This document shows, piece after piece, positions 49,876 through 59,022 of a stretch of DNA of 64,000 nucleotides. The translations under genes were made by a program, and so were the position numbers. Numbering within the stretch: position 1 is the stretch's first letter; each line of letters starts with the position of its first letter. Under the pieces are notes generated by a model, which worked only from the letters and a program-made list of their open reading frames with translations, was not told the DNA's origin and made no database searches. Source of the DNA: Bradyrhizobium sp. CCGUVB4N (GTDB lineage: Bacteria; Pseudomonadota; Alphaproteobacteria; Rhizobiales; Xanthobacteraceae); contig NZ_JANADP010000001.1 of NCBI RefSeq assembly GCF_024199945.1, positions 62,001 through 126,000 of the forward strand. The letters are read 5' to 3'.

Positions 49876-50334
49876 CTACTCCCCAATCACCGCATTCAAC
49901 CGATCCCTCAACGCAACGATCTCGTCCTTCATTGCGACCAGCTCCGACACGGAGCAGTCCGACGCGGCCAGGATCGACTGCGGGACGCTGCGCGCCTTGT
50001 CCTTGAGCGCGTGCCCCTGCGGCGTCAGCGCGATCAGGACCTGACGCTCGTCCTCGCTGGAGCGCGTGCGCTTGACGAGGTGCGCGGCCTCTAACCGCTT
50101 GAGCAGCGGCGTCAACGTGCCGGAATCAAGAAACAGCTTCTCGCCGATGTCCTTGAGCGGCACGTCGTCGCGCTCCCACAGCACCAGCATCACCAGATAT
50201 TGCGGATAGGTCAGGCCAAGCCGGTCGAGCAGCGGCTTGTAGACGCGGTTAAAGGCATGCGCGGCCGAATAGACGGCGAAGCAGATCTGGTTGTCGAGAC
50301 GTTGCGGATCCAGGGTCGATAATTTCCGGGCCAT
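49876..50334 (-). CDS. ohrR: organic hydroperoxide sensor repressor OhrR (MarR family)
   Basis: MarR-family repressor of 152 residues that senses organic hydroperoxides by cysteine oxidation and controls ohr. The reactive Cys18 lies in [18 protein letters not shown], and Cys127 (ASDCSVSEL) is the resolving residue of the two-cysteine type seen in Xanthomonas. The wing [16 protein letters not shown] is typical. The start at 50334 ([14 protein letters not shown]) fits the family. It is divergent from ohr with operator-like palindromes between them. Confidence 0.94.
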   Translation of the reverse strand: MARKLSTLDPQRLDNQICFAVYSAAHAFNRVYKPLLDRLGLTYPQYLVMLVLWERDDVPLKDIGEKLFLDSGTLTPLLKRLEAAHLVKRTRSSEDERQVLIALTPQGHALKDKARSVPQSILAASDCSVSELVAMKDEIVALRDRLNAVIGE

Positions 50335-50386
50335 AGGGAATCTCACGAGATTGACCCGCATTGTGGGACCGGGCGGGGCGACATTC

Positions 50387-50443
50387 AATTGCGAACAATT
50401 AAATGTGAGGCATGCAAATTTCAATTGCGCACAATCTAATTGT
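50387..50443. promoter_or_regulatory. OhrR operator region between ohrR and ohr
   Basis: Palindromes rich in AATTG/CAATT occur: AATTG-CGAA-CAATT (50387-50400), ATTG-CGCA-CAAT (50424-50435) and ACAAT-CTA-ATTGT (50431-50443). OhrR sites in other bacteria are AT-rich palindromes of the TACAATT-AATTGTA type, so these are the likely operators for both divergent genes. Confidence 0.7.
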
Positions 50444-50491
50444 TTGCGATATAGATTCCACCCCAACCCGAAGACCCCAAGGGAGACGAAA

Positions 50492-50917
50492 ATGTCCGTG
50501 AACGTCCTCTACAAGACCAGCGCAAAAGCCACCGGTGGCCGTGACGGCCATGCCGCGACCCTCGACGGCGCACTCGACGTCAAGCTCACGACGCCGAAGG
50601 AGCTCGGCGGTGGCGGCGGCGCCGGCAACAATCCCGAGCAGCTGTTTGCGGCCGGCTATGCCGCCTGCTTCATCGGCGCGATGAAGTTCGTGTCCTCGCA
50701 GGGCGGACCGAAGGTTCCCGCCGACGCTTCCGTGACCTCGACCGTCGGCATCGGCCCGCGCTCGGCCGGCGGCTTCGGCCTCGACATCGATCTGGCCGTC
50801 TCGCTGCCGGGCCTGTCCCGCACCGAGGCCGAGGCGCTGGTCGAGAAGGCGCACCAGGTGTGCCCGTATTCCAACGCGACGCGCGGCAATGTCGACGTTC
50901 GCCTGACGGTCGTCTGA
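50492..50917 (+). CDS. ohr: organic hydroperoxide resistance protein Ohr
   Basis: Thiol peroxidase of the Ohr/OsmC family that reduces lipid and other organic hydroperoxides; 141 residues. The peroxidatic Cys59 is in [12 protein letters not shown] and the resolving Cys124 in [13 protein letters not shown], the motifs that mark true Ohr. The start at 50492 gives the family start [19 protein letters not shown] after a GGGAGA ribosome site. It is divergent from its repressor ohrR. Confidence 0.96.
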   Translation: MSVNVLYKTSAKATGGRDGHAATLDGALDVKLTTPKELGGGGGAGNNPEQLFAAGYAACFIGAMKFVSSQGGPKVPADASVTSTVGIGPRSAGGFGLDIDLAVSLPGLSRTEAEALVEKAHQVCPYSNATRGNVDVRLTVV

Positions 50918-51091
50918 TCTGACGGTGGATTGGCTGGCCCGGGATCCCCCTCGGGCCGGCCGCTTCCGCCTGATTTGCCATGCCGCGGGATTGCCGCCTG
51001 CGCTGCATGACCCTCTACGCGACAAGCCATTGCTGGCTTGAACGAACCTCGCTAGGCCTGTCGTCAACATCGACACAGGGGAAGCGAAGGC

Positions 51092-52294
51092 ATGACTGAA
51101 GCCGCAACCGGCGCAATGAGCGGACTGCGCGTCATCGATCTCACGCGCGTGCTCGGCGGCCCCTACTGCACCCAGATTCTCGCCGACCACGGCGCCGACG
51201 TGATCAAGGTCGAGCCGCCCGCGGGCGACGAGGTGCGCGACTGGGGCCCTCCCTTCCACGACGACGACGCGGCCTATTTCGTCGGCATCAACCGCAACAA
51301 GCGCTCGATCGGGCTCGATCTGGCCTCCGAGGGCGGCCGTGTCGTGCTGCTCAAGATGCTGGAGACGGCCGACGTCCTGATCGAGAATTTCAAGCCGGGC
51401 ACGCTGGAGAAATGGGGCATCGGCAACGATGTGCTTAGCAAGAAATATCCGCGTCTCGTGCATTGCCGGATCTGCGGCTTCGGCGCCGACGGCCCGCGTG
51501 GCGGCAATCCCGGCTATGACGCGATCATCCAGGCCATGACCGGCATGATCGCGGCGACCGGCTCGCCCGAGAGCGGCCCGATGCGGATCGGCGTGCCGCT
51601 GGTCGACATCACCACCGGGCTCTATGCGGCGATCGGCATCCTGATGGCACTGTCCGAGCGGCAGCGCTCCGGCAAGGGTCAGTTCCTGGAGACGACGCTG
51701 TACGAAACCGGCCTCGCCATCATGCATCCGCACACCGCGAATTATTTCATGCATGGCAAGCCGCCCGGCCTCACCGGCAACGAGCACCCGAACCTCGTGC
51801 CGTACGCGATCTTCCCGACCAAGACCGACAACATCTTCATCGGCGTCGGCAATGACGGCACCTTCCGTAAGCTCGCCAAGGAGATCGGCAAGCCCGAGCT
51901 CGGCACCGATCCGCGCTTTGCCCGCAACAAGGACCGCATCGCCAATCGCGACGCGCTGCGCGCCGAGCTTGCCGCGGTGTTCAGCCAGCACGAGGCCGAA
52001 CCGCTGTGCAATCGCCTGCTGGCCGCAGGCCTGCCCGCAGGTCCCGTGCAGAAGATCGACCAGGCGTTGACCAACCCGCACACGATCGCGCGCGGCGATG
52101 TCATCGAGAAGGACTGGTACAAGGGCGTGGCCTCGCCGATCCGGCTCGATCGCAGCAAGCCGAGCCTGCGCCGCCTGCCGCCGAAGTTCAGCCAACACTC
52201 CCAGGAGGTGTTGGGTGAGTTCGGCTACTCAAAGGCGGAGATCGACGCGATGGTCGCGAACGGCGTCGTCTGCGGGCCCGAGCGCAAGCGCTAG
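51092..52294 (+). CDS. CaiB/BaiF family CoA-transferase
   Basis: Class III CoA-transferase of 400 residues that moves CoA between carboxylic acids. The N-terminal signature is LRVIDLTRVLGGPYCTQILADHGADVIKVEPP with NRNKRSIGLDL; the catalytic aspartate is expected in the GNPGYDAIIQAMTG segment, and GLYAAIGILMAL follows. Family members act on formyl-, carnitinyl-, succinyl- or other CoA esters; the substrate cannot be told. It is followed by ugpB after 232 bp with its own Pho box, so it is probably not in the ugp operon. Confidence 0.9.
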   Translation: MTEAATGAMSGLRVIDLTRVLGGPYCTQILADHGADVIKVEPPAGDEVRDWGPPFHDDDAAYFVGINRNKRSIGLDLASEGGRVVLLKMLETADVLIENFKPGTLEKWGIGNDVLSKKYPRLVHCRICGFGADGPRGGNPGYDAIIQAMTGMIAATGSPESGPMRIGVPLVDITTGLYAAIGILMALSERQRSGKGQFLETTLYETGLAIMHPHTANYFMHGKPPGLTGNEHPNLVPYAIFPTKTDNIFIGVGNDGTFRKLAKEIGKPELGTDPRFARNKDRIANRDALRAELAAVFSQHEAEPLCNRLLAAGLPAGPVQKIDQALTNPHTIARGDVIEKDWYKGVASPIRLDRSKPSLRRLPPKFSQHSQEVLGEFGYSKAEIDAMVANGVVCGPERKR

Positions 52295-52444
52295 GGCCCA
52301 GCCTCCGCGCATCCAACGGGTGATGCCGCACTGCGGCGCGGGCACATGTGTGCACCGCGAACGGAGGAGGCTGCCCGCGCCGTGTTCGCCTATTTGATGG
52401 CTTCCCTTTTCCAGCGCTTGCCGCTTTCGTTTCGGCCGCTTACA

Positions 52445-52462
52445 CAGTCATGTGAACGTCAT
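52445..52462 (+). promoter_or_regulatory. PhoB box upstream of ugpB
   Basis: CAGTCAT (52445-52451) and ACGTCAT (52456-52462) are direct repeats spaced 11 bp apart, matching the Pho box pattern CTGTCAT-N4-CTGTCAT at 6 and 5 of 7 positions. It lies 64 bp before the ugpB start; the ugp system is a known Pho regulon member in E. coli and Sinorhizobium. Confidence 0.65.
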
Positions 52463-52526
52463 AAGGCGCTGCTAGCGCAAGCGCTTCTTTTTGACGGCCA
52501 AGAGAACGGCCAAGGGAGGTTACTTA

Positions 52527-53843
52527 ATGGCTCTTCGACATTTTGGAGCGGCTGCCGCTGTTGCATTCGCGGTCGGCATGACGGCTTCGCCGGCGCTGGC
52601 CGTGACTGAAATCCAGTGGTGGCATGCGATGACGGGCGCGAACAACGACGTCATCGTCAAGCTCGCCAACGACTTCAATGCGTCGCAGAGCGACTACAAG
52701 GTCATCCCGACCTACAAGGGCAGCTATCCCGACACCATGAACGCAGGCATCGCCGCCTTCCGCGCCGGCAACGCCCCGCACATCATGCAGGTGTTCGAAG
52801 TCGGCACCGCGACCATGATGGCCGCGACCGGCGCCGTGAAGCCCGTCTACAAGCTGATGGCCGACGCCGGCGAGAAGTTCGATCCGAAGAACTATCTATC
52901 CGCGATCACCGGCTATTATTCGACCTCGAAGGGCGAGATGCTGTCCTTCCCCTTCAACTCGTCGTCGACCGTGATGTGGGTCAACCTCGACGAACTGAAA
53001 AAGGTCAACGCCGAGATCCCGAAGACCTGGCCCGAAGTGTTCGAGGTCGCCAAGAAGCTGCACGACAACGGTCATCCGACCTGCGGCTTCTCCAACTCCT
53101 GGGTCACCTGGGTCAATCTCGAGCAGCTCTCCGCGTGGCACAACGTGCCGCTCGCCAGCAAGGCCAACGGCCTCGACGGCTTCGACACCAAGCTCGAGTT
53201 CAACGCGCCGCTGCAGGAGAAGCATCTCGAGAAGCTGGTCGAGCTGCAGAAGGACAAGACCTACGACTACGCCGGCCGCACCAACCAGGGCGAAGGCCGC
53301 TTCACCTCGGGTGAGTGCGCGATCTACCTGACCTCGTCGGCCTTCTTCGGCAACGTCAAGGCGCAGGCCAAGTTCAACTTCACCGCCGCGCCGATGCCGT
53401 ATTATCCGGACGTCAAGGGCGCGCCGCAGAACTCGATCATCGGCGGCGCTTCGCTCTGGGTGATGGGCGGCAAGTCGGCCGACGAATACAAGGGCGTCGC
53501 CAAATTCCTGACCTTCCTCTCCGACACCGATCGTCAGGTCTACATCCACAAGGCCTCGGGCTATCTGCCGATCACCAAGGCCGCTTATGAGAAGGCCAAG
53601 GCCGAGGGCTTCTACAAGGATCAGCCCTATCTCGAGACCCCGCTGCTCGAGCTGACCAACAAGGAGCCGACCGAGAATTCGCGCGGTCTGCGCCTCGGCA
53701 ACATGGTCCAGCTGCGTGACGTCTGGTCGGAAGAGATCGAGCAGGCGCTGGCCGGCAAGAAGACCGCCAAGCAGGCGCTCGATGCCTCCGTCGAGCGCGG
53801 CAACACGATGCTGCGCCAGTTCGAAAAGACCGCCGCAAAATAA
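52527..53843 (+). CDS. ugpB: sn-glycerol-3-phosphate ABC transporter, substrate-binding protein
   Basis: Periplasmic binding protein of 438 residues with a signal peptide (hydrophobic [18 protein letters not shown], cleavage near 26). The mature start [16 protein letters not shown] is characteristic of UgpB, and [35 protein letters not shown] is the family ligand region. It imports glycerol-3-phosphate and glycerophosphodiesters, mainly under phosphate starvation. The start at 52527 follows an AGGGAGG site. A strong hairpin separates it from ugpA, and a Pho box lies upstream. Confidence 0.95.
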   Translation: MALRHFGAAAAVAFAVGMTASPALAVTEIQWWHAMTGANNDVIVKLANDFNASQSDYKVIPTYKGSYPDTMNAGIAAFRAGNAPHIMQVFEVGTATMMAATGAVKPVYKLMADAGEKFDPKNYLSAITGYYSTSKGEMLSFPFNSSSTVMWVNLDELKKVNAEIPKTWPEVFEVAKKLHDNGHPTCGFSNSWVTWVNLEQLSAWHNVPLASKANGLDGFDTKLEFNAPLQEKHLEKLVELQKDKTYDYAGRTNQGEGRFTSGECAIYLTSSAFFGNVKAQAKFNFTAAPMPYYPDVKGAPQNSIIGGASLWVMGGKSADEYKGVAKFLTFLSDTDRQVYIHKASGYLPITKAAYEKAKAEGFYKDQPYLETPLLELTNKEPTENSRGLRLGNMVQLRDVWSEEIEQALAGKKTAKQALDASVERGNTMLRQFEKTAAK

Positions 53844-53852
53844 GGCGAAGGC

Positions 53853-53885
53853 GCCGGCGGGCCGCACGATCGGCGGCCCGCCGGC
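53853..53885 (+). other. intercistronic hairpin between ugpB and ugpA
   Basis: Arms GCCGGCGGGCCGC (53853-53865) and its complement (53873-53885) form a perfect 13-bp stem with a 7-base loop, 10 bp after the ugpB stop and without a T run. Such hairpins after binding-protein genes usually stabilise the upstream mRNA, giving more binding protein than membrane subunits. Confidence 0.75.
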
Positions 53886-53896
53886 ACCACCCCATC

Positions 53897-54778
53897 ATGC
53901 AAAAGCAAGCGATTTTCCAATCAAAGCTGCTGCCGTATGCGCTGGTTGCGCCGCAACTCGCGATCGTTCTGATTTTCTTCTACTGGCCGGCCGCGCAGGC
54001 CGTCATCCAGTCCTTTCTGCTGCAGGATGCTTTCGGCCTCTCGACCAGCTTCGTCTGGTTCGAGAATTACGTCGAGCTGTTCAGTGATCCCGCCTATTTC
54101 GAGACGGTCGTCCGGACCTTCTTCTTCTCGTTTGCGATCGCGGCGTCCTCGCTCTCCGTGGCACTGCTGCTCGCGGTGATGGCGGACAAACCGTTGCGCG
54201 GCGGCGCGGTCTATCGCACGCTGCTGATCTGGCCCTATGCCGTGGCGCCGCCCGTGGTCGGCGTGCTCTGGGTCTTCATGCTGCATCCCTCGCTCGGCGT
54301 GCTCTCGCGCTATCTGCGTGCCGCCGGCATCGAATGGAATCCGCTGCTCGACGGCAACCAGGCCGCGACGCTGGTCATCCTCGCCGCCGCCTGGAAGCAG
54401 ATCTCCTATAATTTCCTGTTCTTCCTCGCGGGTCTCGCGGCCATTCCGAAGAGCGTGCTCGAGGCCGCCGCGATCGACGGCGCGCGCCCGATGCGCCGGT
54501 TCTGGACCGTGACCTTCCCGCTGCTGTCGCCGACCATCTTCTTCCTGCTGGTCGTCAACATCGTCTACGCCTTCTTCGACACGTTCGGCATCATCGACAC
54601 CATGACGCGCGGCGGTCCCGGCAAGTCGACGGAGACGCTGGTCTACAAGGTCTACAATGACGGCCTGATCGGCGGAAACCTCGGCAGCTCCGCGGCTCAG
54701 TCGGTGATCCTGATGGTCATGGTCATCGTGCTGACCGGCATCCAGTTCCGTTTCGTCGAACGCAAGGTGACCTACTGA
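53897..54778 (+). CDS. ugpA: sn-glycerol-3-phosphate ABC transporter, permease
   Basis: Inner-membrane subunit of 293 residues with six predicted membrane helices, beginning with [22 protein letters not shown]. The cytoplasmic EAA loop that docks on the ATPase is [24 protein letters not shown]. The segment [25 protein letters not shown] is typical of UgpA. The stop codon overlaps the ugpE ATG by one base. Order ugpB-A-E-C is that of E. coli. Confidence 0.95.
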   Translation: MQKQAIFQSKLLPYALVAPQLAIVLIFFYWPAAQAVIQSFLLQDAFGLSTSFVWFENYVELFSDPAYFETVVRTFFFSFAIAASSLSVALLLAVMADKPLRGGAVYRTLLIWPYAVAPPVVGVLWVFMLHPSLGVLSRYLRAAGIEWNPLLDGNQAATLVILAAAWKQISYNFLFFLAGLAAIPKSVLEAAAIDGARPMRRFWTVTFPLLSPTIFFLLVVNIVYAFFDTFGIIDTMTRGGPGKSTETLVYKVYNDGLIGGNLGSSAAQSVILMVMVIVLTGIQFRFVERKVTY

Positions 54779-55626
54779 TGGTCGAGCAAGAGGGCTTTCG
54801 ACGCTACGTCGCCCACATCGTCCTCTGGATCGGGATCGCGATCGTCGCCTTCCCGGTCTACGTCGCCATCGTCGCCTCGACCCAGGACAACGCGCTGATC
54901 GCCAACGGGCAGATGTCGCTGTTGCCCGGCGGCCATTTCTTCGAGGTCTACTACCAGACCATCTTCGTCGGCACGAGCGGCACGACCCGCGAGCCGGTCG
55001 GCAACATGATGCTGAACTCGCTGGTGATGGCGCTGGCGATCGCGATCGGCAAGATCGCGATCTCGATCATCTCGGCCTATGCGATCGTCTATTTCCGCTT
55101 TCCCTTCCGGATGCCGATCTTCTGGATCATCTTCATCACGCTGATGCTGCCGGTCGAGGTCCGCATCTATCCGACCTACAAGATCGTCGCCGATCTGCAC
55201 ATGCTCGACAGCTATGCCGGCCTCGCGCTGCCGCTGATCGCATCGGCCACCGCAACGCTGCTGTTCCGCCAGTTCTTCATGACCGTGCCGGATGAATTGC
55301 TGGAGGCCTCGCGCATCGACGGCGCCGGCCCGTTGCGCTTCTTCTGGGATACGCTGCTGCCGCTGTCGCGCACCAACATGGCCGCGCTGTTCGTGATCCT
55401 GTTCATCCTCGGCTGGAATCAATATCTCTGGCCGCTGCTGATCACCACACGCGACGACATGCAGACCATCCAGATCGGCATTCGCAAGATGATGACCACC
55501 AACGATGCGCTGACCGAATGGCCGATCGTGATGGCGACCGCCGTGCTGGCCATGCTGCCGCCGGTGTTCGTCGTCGTCGCCATGCAGAAATTGTTCGTGC
55601 GCGGCCTGGTCGAGACGGAGAAGTAG
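54778..55626 (+). CDS. ugpE: sn-glycerol-3-phosphate ABC transporter, permease
   Basis: Second inner-membrane subunit of the Ugp importer, 282 residues, six predicted membrane helices. The EAA loop is EASRIDGAGPLRFFWDTLLPLSR, and the C-terminal region LGWNQYLWPLLITTRDDMQTIQIGIRKMM is typical of UgpE. It starts on the last base of the ugpA stop codon and ends 6 bp before ugpC, so the operon is tightly packed. Confidence 0.95.
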   Translation: MVEQEGFRRYVAHIVLWIGIAIVAFPVYVAIVASTQDNALIANGQMSLLPGGHFFEVYYQTIFVGTSGTTREPVGNMMLNSLVMALAIAIGKIAISIISAYAIVYFRFPFRMPIFWIIFITLMLPVEVRIYPTYKIVADLHMLDSYAGLALPLIASATATLLFRQFFMTVPDELLEASRIDGAGPLRFFWDTLLPLSRTNMAALFVILFILGWNQYLWPLLITTRDDMQTIQIGIRKMMTTNDALTEWPIVMATAVLAMLPPVFVVVAMQKLFVRGLVETEK

Positions 55627-55632
55627 AGAGTC

Positions 55633-56718
55633 ATGGCCAACGTCACCCTGCGCAACGTCCGCAAGACCTATCCCGGCGGCTTCGAGGCCATCAAGGGCGT
55701 CAACGTCGATGTCGGCGACGGCCAGTTCTGCGTGCTGGTCGGGCCCTCCGGCTGCGGCAAGTCCACGCTGCTGCGCATGGTCGCGGGGCTCGAGACCGTC
55801 ACCGGCGGCGAGATCGACATCGGCGGCAAGGTCGTCAACCAGGTCGAGCCCGCCGATCGCGACATCGCGATGGTGTTCCAGAACTACGCGCTCTATCCGC
55901 ATATGAGCGTATTCAACAACATGGCTTACGGCCTGCGCAATCGCGGCATGAAGGAAGCCGAGATCAAGACCCGCGTCGAGGAAGCCGCACGCGTGCTCGA
56001 GCTCGCGCCGATGCTGGAGCGCAAGCCGCGCCAGCTCTCCGGCGGCCAGCGCCAGCGCGTCGCCATGGGCCGCGCCATCGTGCGCCAGCCAAAAGTGTTC
56101 CTGTTCGACGAGCCGCTGTCGAACCTCGACGCCAAGCTCCGCATCTCGATGCGCGTCGAGATCCGCAAATTGCAGCGCCGGCTCAACGTCACCTCGATCT
56201 ACGTCACCCACGACCAGCTCGAAGCGATGACGCTCGCCGACATCCTGGTCGTGATGAACGGCGGCCAGGTCGAGCAGGTCGGCAATCCGCTGGCGATCTA
56301 TGAGAAGCCGGCCACGACCTTCGTTGCGTCCTTCATCGGCGCCCCGCCGATGAATCTGATGTCGACGCGCCAGGACGAGATCAAGTTGCAGCTCGGCGGC
56401 AGCGCAGGCGAGGCCGGCATCCTCGGCATCCGTCCGGAGGATCTTGCGATCACCGACCAGACCCCGGCCGGCGGCGTTGCACTGCCGCTGACGGTCGAGG
56501 CGATCGAGCGCGTCGGTGCCGAGACCTTCGTTTACGGCTCGCGCGCCCAGGACGGGCAGCGTGTCGCCGCCACCCCGGGCGAGCTACCGGCAGGCGAGGT
56601 CATCGTCCGCATTCCCGGAACCGAGGCCCCGGCGATCGGCCAGAAGATCCGGGTCGCGGCGGTGCGCCAAAAGCTGCATTTGTTCAGCGGCGATGGCCGG
56701 ACGCGGATCGAGGCCTGA
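55633..56718 (+). CDS. ugpC: sn-glycerol-3-phosphate ABC transporter, ATP-binding protein
   Basis: ATPase of the Ugp importer, 361 residues. Walker A is [11 protein letters not shown], the signature [15 protein letters not shown], Walker [11 protein letters not shown], and the switch His is in [10 protein letters not shown]. The C-terminal TOBE-like regulatory domain (about 235-350) contains GIRPEDL. The MalK-like regulatory domain could take inhibitory signals, as phosphate does on UgpC in E. coli. It ends the ugpBAEC operon. Confidence 0.95.
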   Translation: MANVTLRNVRKTYPGGFEAIKGVNVDVGDGQFCVLVGPSGCGKSTLLRMVAGLETVTGGEIDIGGKVVNQVEPADRDIAMVFQNYALYPHMSVFNNMAYGLRNRGMKEAEIKTRVEEAARVLELAPMLERKPRQLSGGQRQRVAMGRAIVRQPKVFLFDEPLSNLDAKLRISMRVEIRKLQRRLNVTSIYVTHDQLEAMTLADILVVMNGGQVEQVGNPLAIYEKPATTFVASFIGAPPMNLMSTRQDEIKLQLGGSAGEAGILGIRPEDLAITDQTPAGGVALPLTVEAIERVGAETFVYGSRAQDGQRVAATPGELPAGEVIVRIPGTEAPAIGQKIRVAAVRQKLHLFSGDGRTRIEA

Positions 56719-56751
56719 CCGGTTCCGAAAGGTCCGGCCGGCCAAGACCGC

Positions 56752-56775
56752 GAAAACAACCCCATGCACAGTAGA
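56752..56775. repeat. 24-bp dispersed repeat, copy 2
   Basis: Identical over 24 bp to 17095-17118, 39.6 kb away, in the gap after ugpC. Flanking bases differ between the copies apart from GC-rich sequence, so the conserved unit is short. No protein or RNA role can be assigned. Confidence 0.8.
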
Positions 56776-56867
56776 CGGGGCGCTGTTTTCATTGAGGTAA
56801 TTCGCCCGCACCGTCGTCATGGCCGGGAGAGGGCGGAAGCAGTGAATCCACAGCCCCCTCCTACGTC

Positions 56868-56897
56868 CTTGAACCCAAACCGGGATATGCCCATATT
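56868..56897 (+). promoter_or_regulatory. RpoH (sigma-32) heat-shock promoter of hsp20
   Basis: -35 CTTGAA (56868-56873) and -10 GCCCATAT (56889-56896) with a 15-bp spacer match the heat-shock sigma factor consensus CTTGAA / CCCCATNT well. It lies 68 bp before the hsp20 start codon and predicts a start of transcription near 56904. Confidence 0.75.
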
Positions 56898-56903
56898 GCT
56901 GAC

Positions 56904-56964
56904 CAAGGGGCGCCGCTTCCGGGCCCTGAAATGCCAAAGTCGCTTCGAGAGGACTTTGTAAACT
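56904..56964 (+). promoter_or_regulatory. ROSE-type RNA thermometer in the hsp20 leader
   Basis: The last leader hairpin pairs AAAGTC (56936-56941) with GACTTT (56952-56957) and encloses the ribosome site GAGGA (56949-56953). The left side carries TCGCT (56940-56944), matching the UYGCU anti-ribosome-site signature of ROSE elements, which control small heat-shock genes in Bradyrhizobium. An upstream GC-rich segment could form further stems. Melting on heat would free translation. Confidence 0.7.
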
Positions 56965-57390
56965 ATGTCTCGTGTTCCTACGTTATCCAGTCCGTTCCTT
57001 CTGGGCTTCGACGAGATCGAGCGCGTGCTCGACCGCGTCGTCAAAGGCGCCGACGGCTACCCTCCCTACAATATCGAGAGGTGTGGCGGTGCGGACAGCC
57101 AGCCCGAGCGCTTGCGCATCACGCTGGCGGTCGCCGGATTCACCCGCGACCAACTCGATGTAACCATTGAGGAAAACCAGCTCGTCATCCGCGGGCGGCA
57201 GCAGGACGACAAGACCCGGCAATACATCCATCGCGGCATCGCCGCGCGCCACTTCCAGCGCACTTTCGTGCTGGCGGAGGGGATGCTGGTGCTGGGTGCG
57301 GATCTGAAGAACGGGTTGTTGTCGATCGACCTGGCCCGGCCTGAACCGGAGAGGATCGTTAAGACAATCGCTATCAATGAGCACGAATAA
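56965..57390 (+). CDS. small heat-shock protein Hsp20
   Basis: ATP-independent holdase chaperone of 141 residues, IbpA/class A rhizobial type. The alpha-crystallin domain spans about 35-125 (YNIERCGGADSQPERLRITLAVAGF to LLSIDLARPEPERIV), with LVIRGRQQDD and the amphipathic FQRTFVLAEGM strand. The C-terminal extension is short (KTIAINEHE) and lacks a clear Ile-x-Ile anchor apart from TIAI. It has a RpoH promoter and ROSE thermometer, so it is controlled by heat at both levels, and is paired with a DUF1150 gene. Confidence 0.94.
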   Translation: MSRVPTLSSPFLLGFDEIERVLDRVVKGADGYPPYNIERCGGADSQPERLRITLAVAGFTRDQLDVTIEENQLVIRGRQQDDKTRQYIHRGIAARHFQRTFVLAEGMLVLGADLKNGLLSIDLARPEPERIVKTIAINEHE

Positions 57391-57441
57391 TGGAACGAGT
57401 AGCGGACTCGACCGCTTAGTTTCTGTGAAGGAGTCGAGACC

Positions 57442-57714
57442 ATGAGTGAAGGTCACGTTGTATTCGAACACGAAGCCAGGAACGCCTCGCCCGAGACGCT
57501 GGCGAACCTCGGCGAAGGCCACATCGCCTATGTGAAGCAGATCCGCTCCGAGGATGTGCCCGGCCTGTTCCCCGAAGCCCCGAAGATTGCGCCCGGCCTC
57601 AAGCTGTTCGCGCTACATGCCGCCGACGGCACGCCGATCATGCTGACCGACAGCCGCGAAGCCGCAGTGGCGAATGCCTGGAGCAACGAGCTGCAAGCCG
57701 TCAGCGTGCACTGA
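57442..57714 (+). CDS. DUF1150 family protein
   Basis: Conserved small protein of 90 residues, typically found directly after hsp20 in Rhizobiales. The family core is HIAYVKQIRSEDVPGLFPEAPKIAPGLKLFALHAADGTPIMLTDSREAAVANAWSNEL (read here as segments around residues 23-85). It starts 51 bp after hsp20 and the pair ends at a terminator. Probably heat-induced with hsp20; its molecular role is unknown. Confidence 0.88.
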   Translation: MSEGHVVFEHEARNASPETLANLGEGHIAYVKQIRSEDVPGLFPEAPKIAPGLKLFALHAADGTPIMLTDSREAAVANAWSNELQAVSVH

Positions 57715-57745
57715 GCGCACGCGCGTCGCACGACTAGAAATTTGG

Positions 57746-57780
57746 CGGGCATGCCTTCGCACGAAGGCGCGCCCGTTTTC
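57746..57780 (+). terminator. rho-independent terminator after the hsp20-DUF1150 pair
   Basis: A hairpin with arms CGGGC-AT-GCCTTCG (57746-57759) and CGAAGGC-GC-GCCCG (57762-57775), symmetric 2-base internal loop, is followed by TTTTC. It lies 32 bp after the DUF1150 stop and ends the heat-shock unit. Confidence 0.85.
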
Positions 57781-57805
57781 ATTTGTGCCGCGCCGCTGCT
57801 AGACG

Positions 57806-58318
57806 ATGGTCATGGATCAGCAGATGCCCATCGCGATTACGACATCCGAGTTGTCGCCCGGCGAGAAGCTGGCCGAGAGCATGCTCGCTCTCAACAACAG
57901 CCATGCAGAGGAATTGTCGTGGCTTGAGCGCGAGCGGATGCAGGACCTCGTCGCGCAGGCCTTCTACGCGCGCAGGATCGGCCAGCTCGATGCCTTCCTG
58001 ATCGCACTCGATCAGGACGGGCGATACGACAGCCCGAACTTCCTGTGGTTTCAAGCGCGTTACGCGCGCTTCGTCTATGTCGACCGGATCGTGGTCGCAG
58101 CATCCGCACGCGGCATGGGATGCGCGCGCCGGCTTTACGCCGACCTGTTCGATCGTGCGGCCGAGGCCGGCCACGATCGCATCGTTTGCGAAGTCAAGCG
58201 CGTGCCGCCGAATCCGGCCTCAGACGCTTTCCACGCCGCCCTCGGATTTACCGAGGTCGGTAGCGCGAGCATCCAGGACGGAAGCAAGACGGTCCGCTAC
58301 CTCTCGCGCCAGCTGTAG
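57806..58318 (+). CDS. GNAT family acetyltransferase
   Basis: Acetyltransferase of 170 residues. The acetyl-CoA site appears as VDRIVVAASARGMGCARRLYADLF near residues 91-115, followed by VKRVPPNPASDAFHAALGFTEVG. It resembles a group annotated as predicted acetyltransferases (YjdJ/COG3818-like). An ATG at 57812 (two codons in) is an alternative start. It is convergent with the peroxiredoxin gene. Substrate is unknown. Confidence 0.82.
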   Translation: MVMDQQMPIAITTSELSPGEKLAESMLALNNSHAEELSWLERERMQDLVAQAFYARRIGQLDAFLIALDQDGRYDSPNFLWFQARYARFVYVDRIVVAASARGMGCARRLYADLFDRAAEAGHDRIVCEVKRVPPNPASDAFHAALGFTEVGSASIQDGSKTVRYLSRQL

Positions 58319-58362
58319 ACGCGGTCCCGGACCACGACGAGGTAGCGCCCGTCAGGCGCGAC

Positions 58363-59022
58363 TCAGGCTGCCGGTAGCTTTGCCTTGCGCAGATAGGGCA
58401 GCACGGTGACGAAGGAGCCGAAACGCTTGGCGGCGTCTTCATCCGACACCGACGCCGCGATCACGACATCTTCGCCTTGCGTCCAGTCGGCGGGCGTCGC
58501 CACCGGGAATTTAGCCGTGAGCTGCATGGAATCGATGACGCGCAGGATTTCCCGGAAGTTGCGCCCGGTCGTCATCGGATAGGTCAGCACCAGCTTGATC
58601 TTCTTGTCGGGGCCGATGACGAAGACCGAGCGCACCGTCTGATTATCGGCCGGCGTACGCCCTTCCGACGTATCGCCGGCCGAGGCCGGCAGCATCCCGA
58701 AAAGTTTTGCGACCTTGAGATCACGATCGCCGATCATCGGATAATTGACGGCATGGCCGGTGGCCTTGTGGATGTCGCCCTTCCACCTGTCGTGGTTCTC
58801 GACCGGATCGACGGAGATGCCGATGATCTTGACATTGCGCTTGTCGAACTCGCCCTTCAGGCCGGCCATGGTGCCGAGCTCGGTGGTGCAGACCGGCGTG
58901 AAATCCTTCGGATGCGAGAACAGCACCGCCCAGGAATCGCCGATCCAGTCGTGGAAGCGGATATCGCCTTCGGTGGTCTGCGCCGCGAAATCCGGCGCCA
59001 TGTCGTTGAGTGCGAGTGCCAT
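58363..59022 (-). CDS. 1-Cys (Prx6-type) peroxiredoxin
   Basis: Thiol peroxidase of 219 residues. The peroxidatic cysteine is in FTPVCTTELGTM, with the Prx6-type C-terminal domain (AKFPVATPADWTQGEDVVIAASVSDEDA) that distinguishes it from AhpC and Bcp. No second conserved cysteine is seen, so it is a 1-Cys enzyme needing an external reductant. The start at 59022 (MALALNDMAPDF) is the family start. It adds to the peroxide-defence genes of the window. Confidence 0.93.
   Translation of the reverse strand: MALALNDMAPDFAAQTTEGDIRFHDWIGDSWAVLFSHPKDFTPVCTTELGTMAGLKGEFDKRNVKIIGISVDPVENHDRWKGDIHKATGHAVNYPMIGDRDLKVAKLFGMLPASAGDTSEGRTPADNQTVRSVFVIGPDKKIKLVLTYPMTTGRNFREILRVIDSMQLTAKFPVATPADWTQGEDVVIAASVSDEDAAKRFGSFVTVLPYLRKAKLPAA

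Noticed and set aside
50291..50491. N-terminal extension of Ohr to 50291
   Set aside because: It would run through the ohrR/ohr operator region and the ohrR start; the family starts at 50492.
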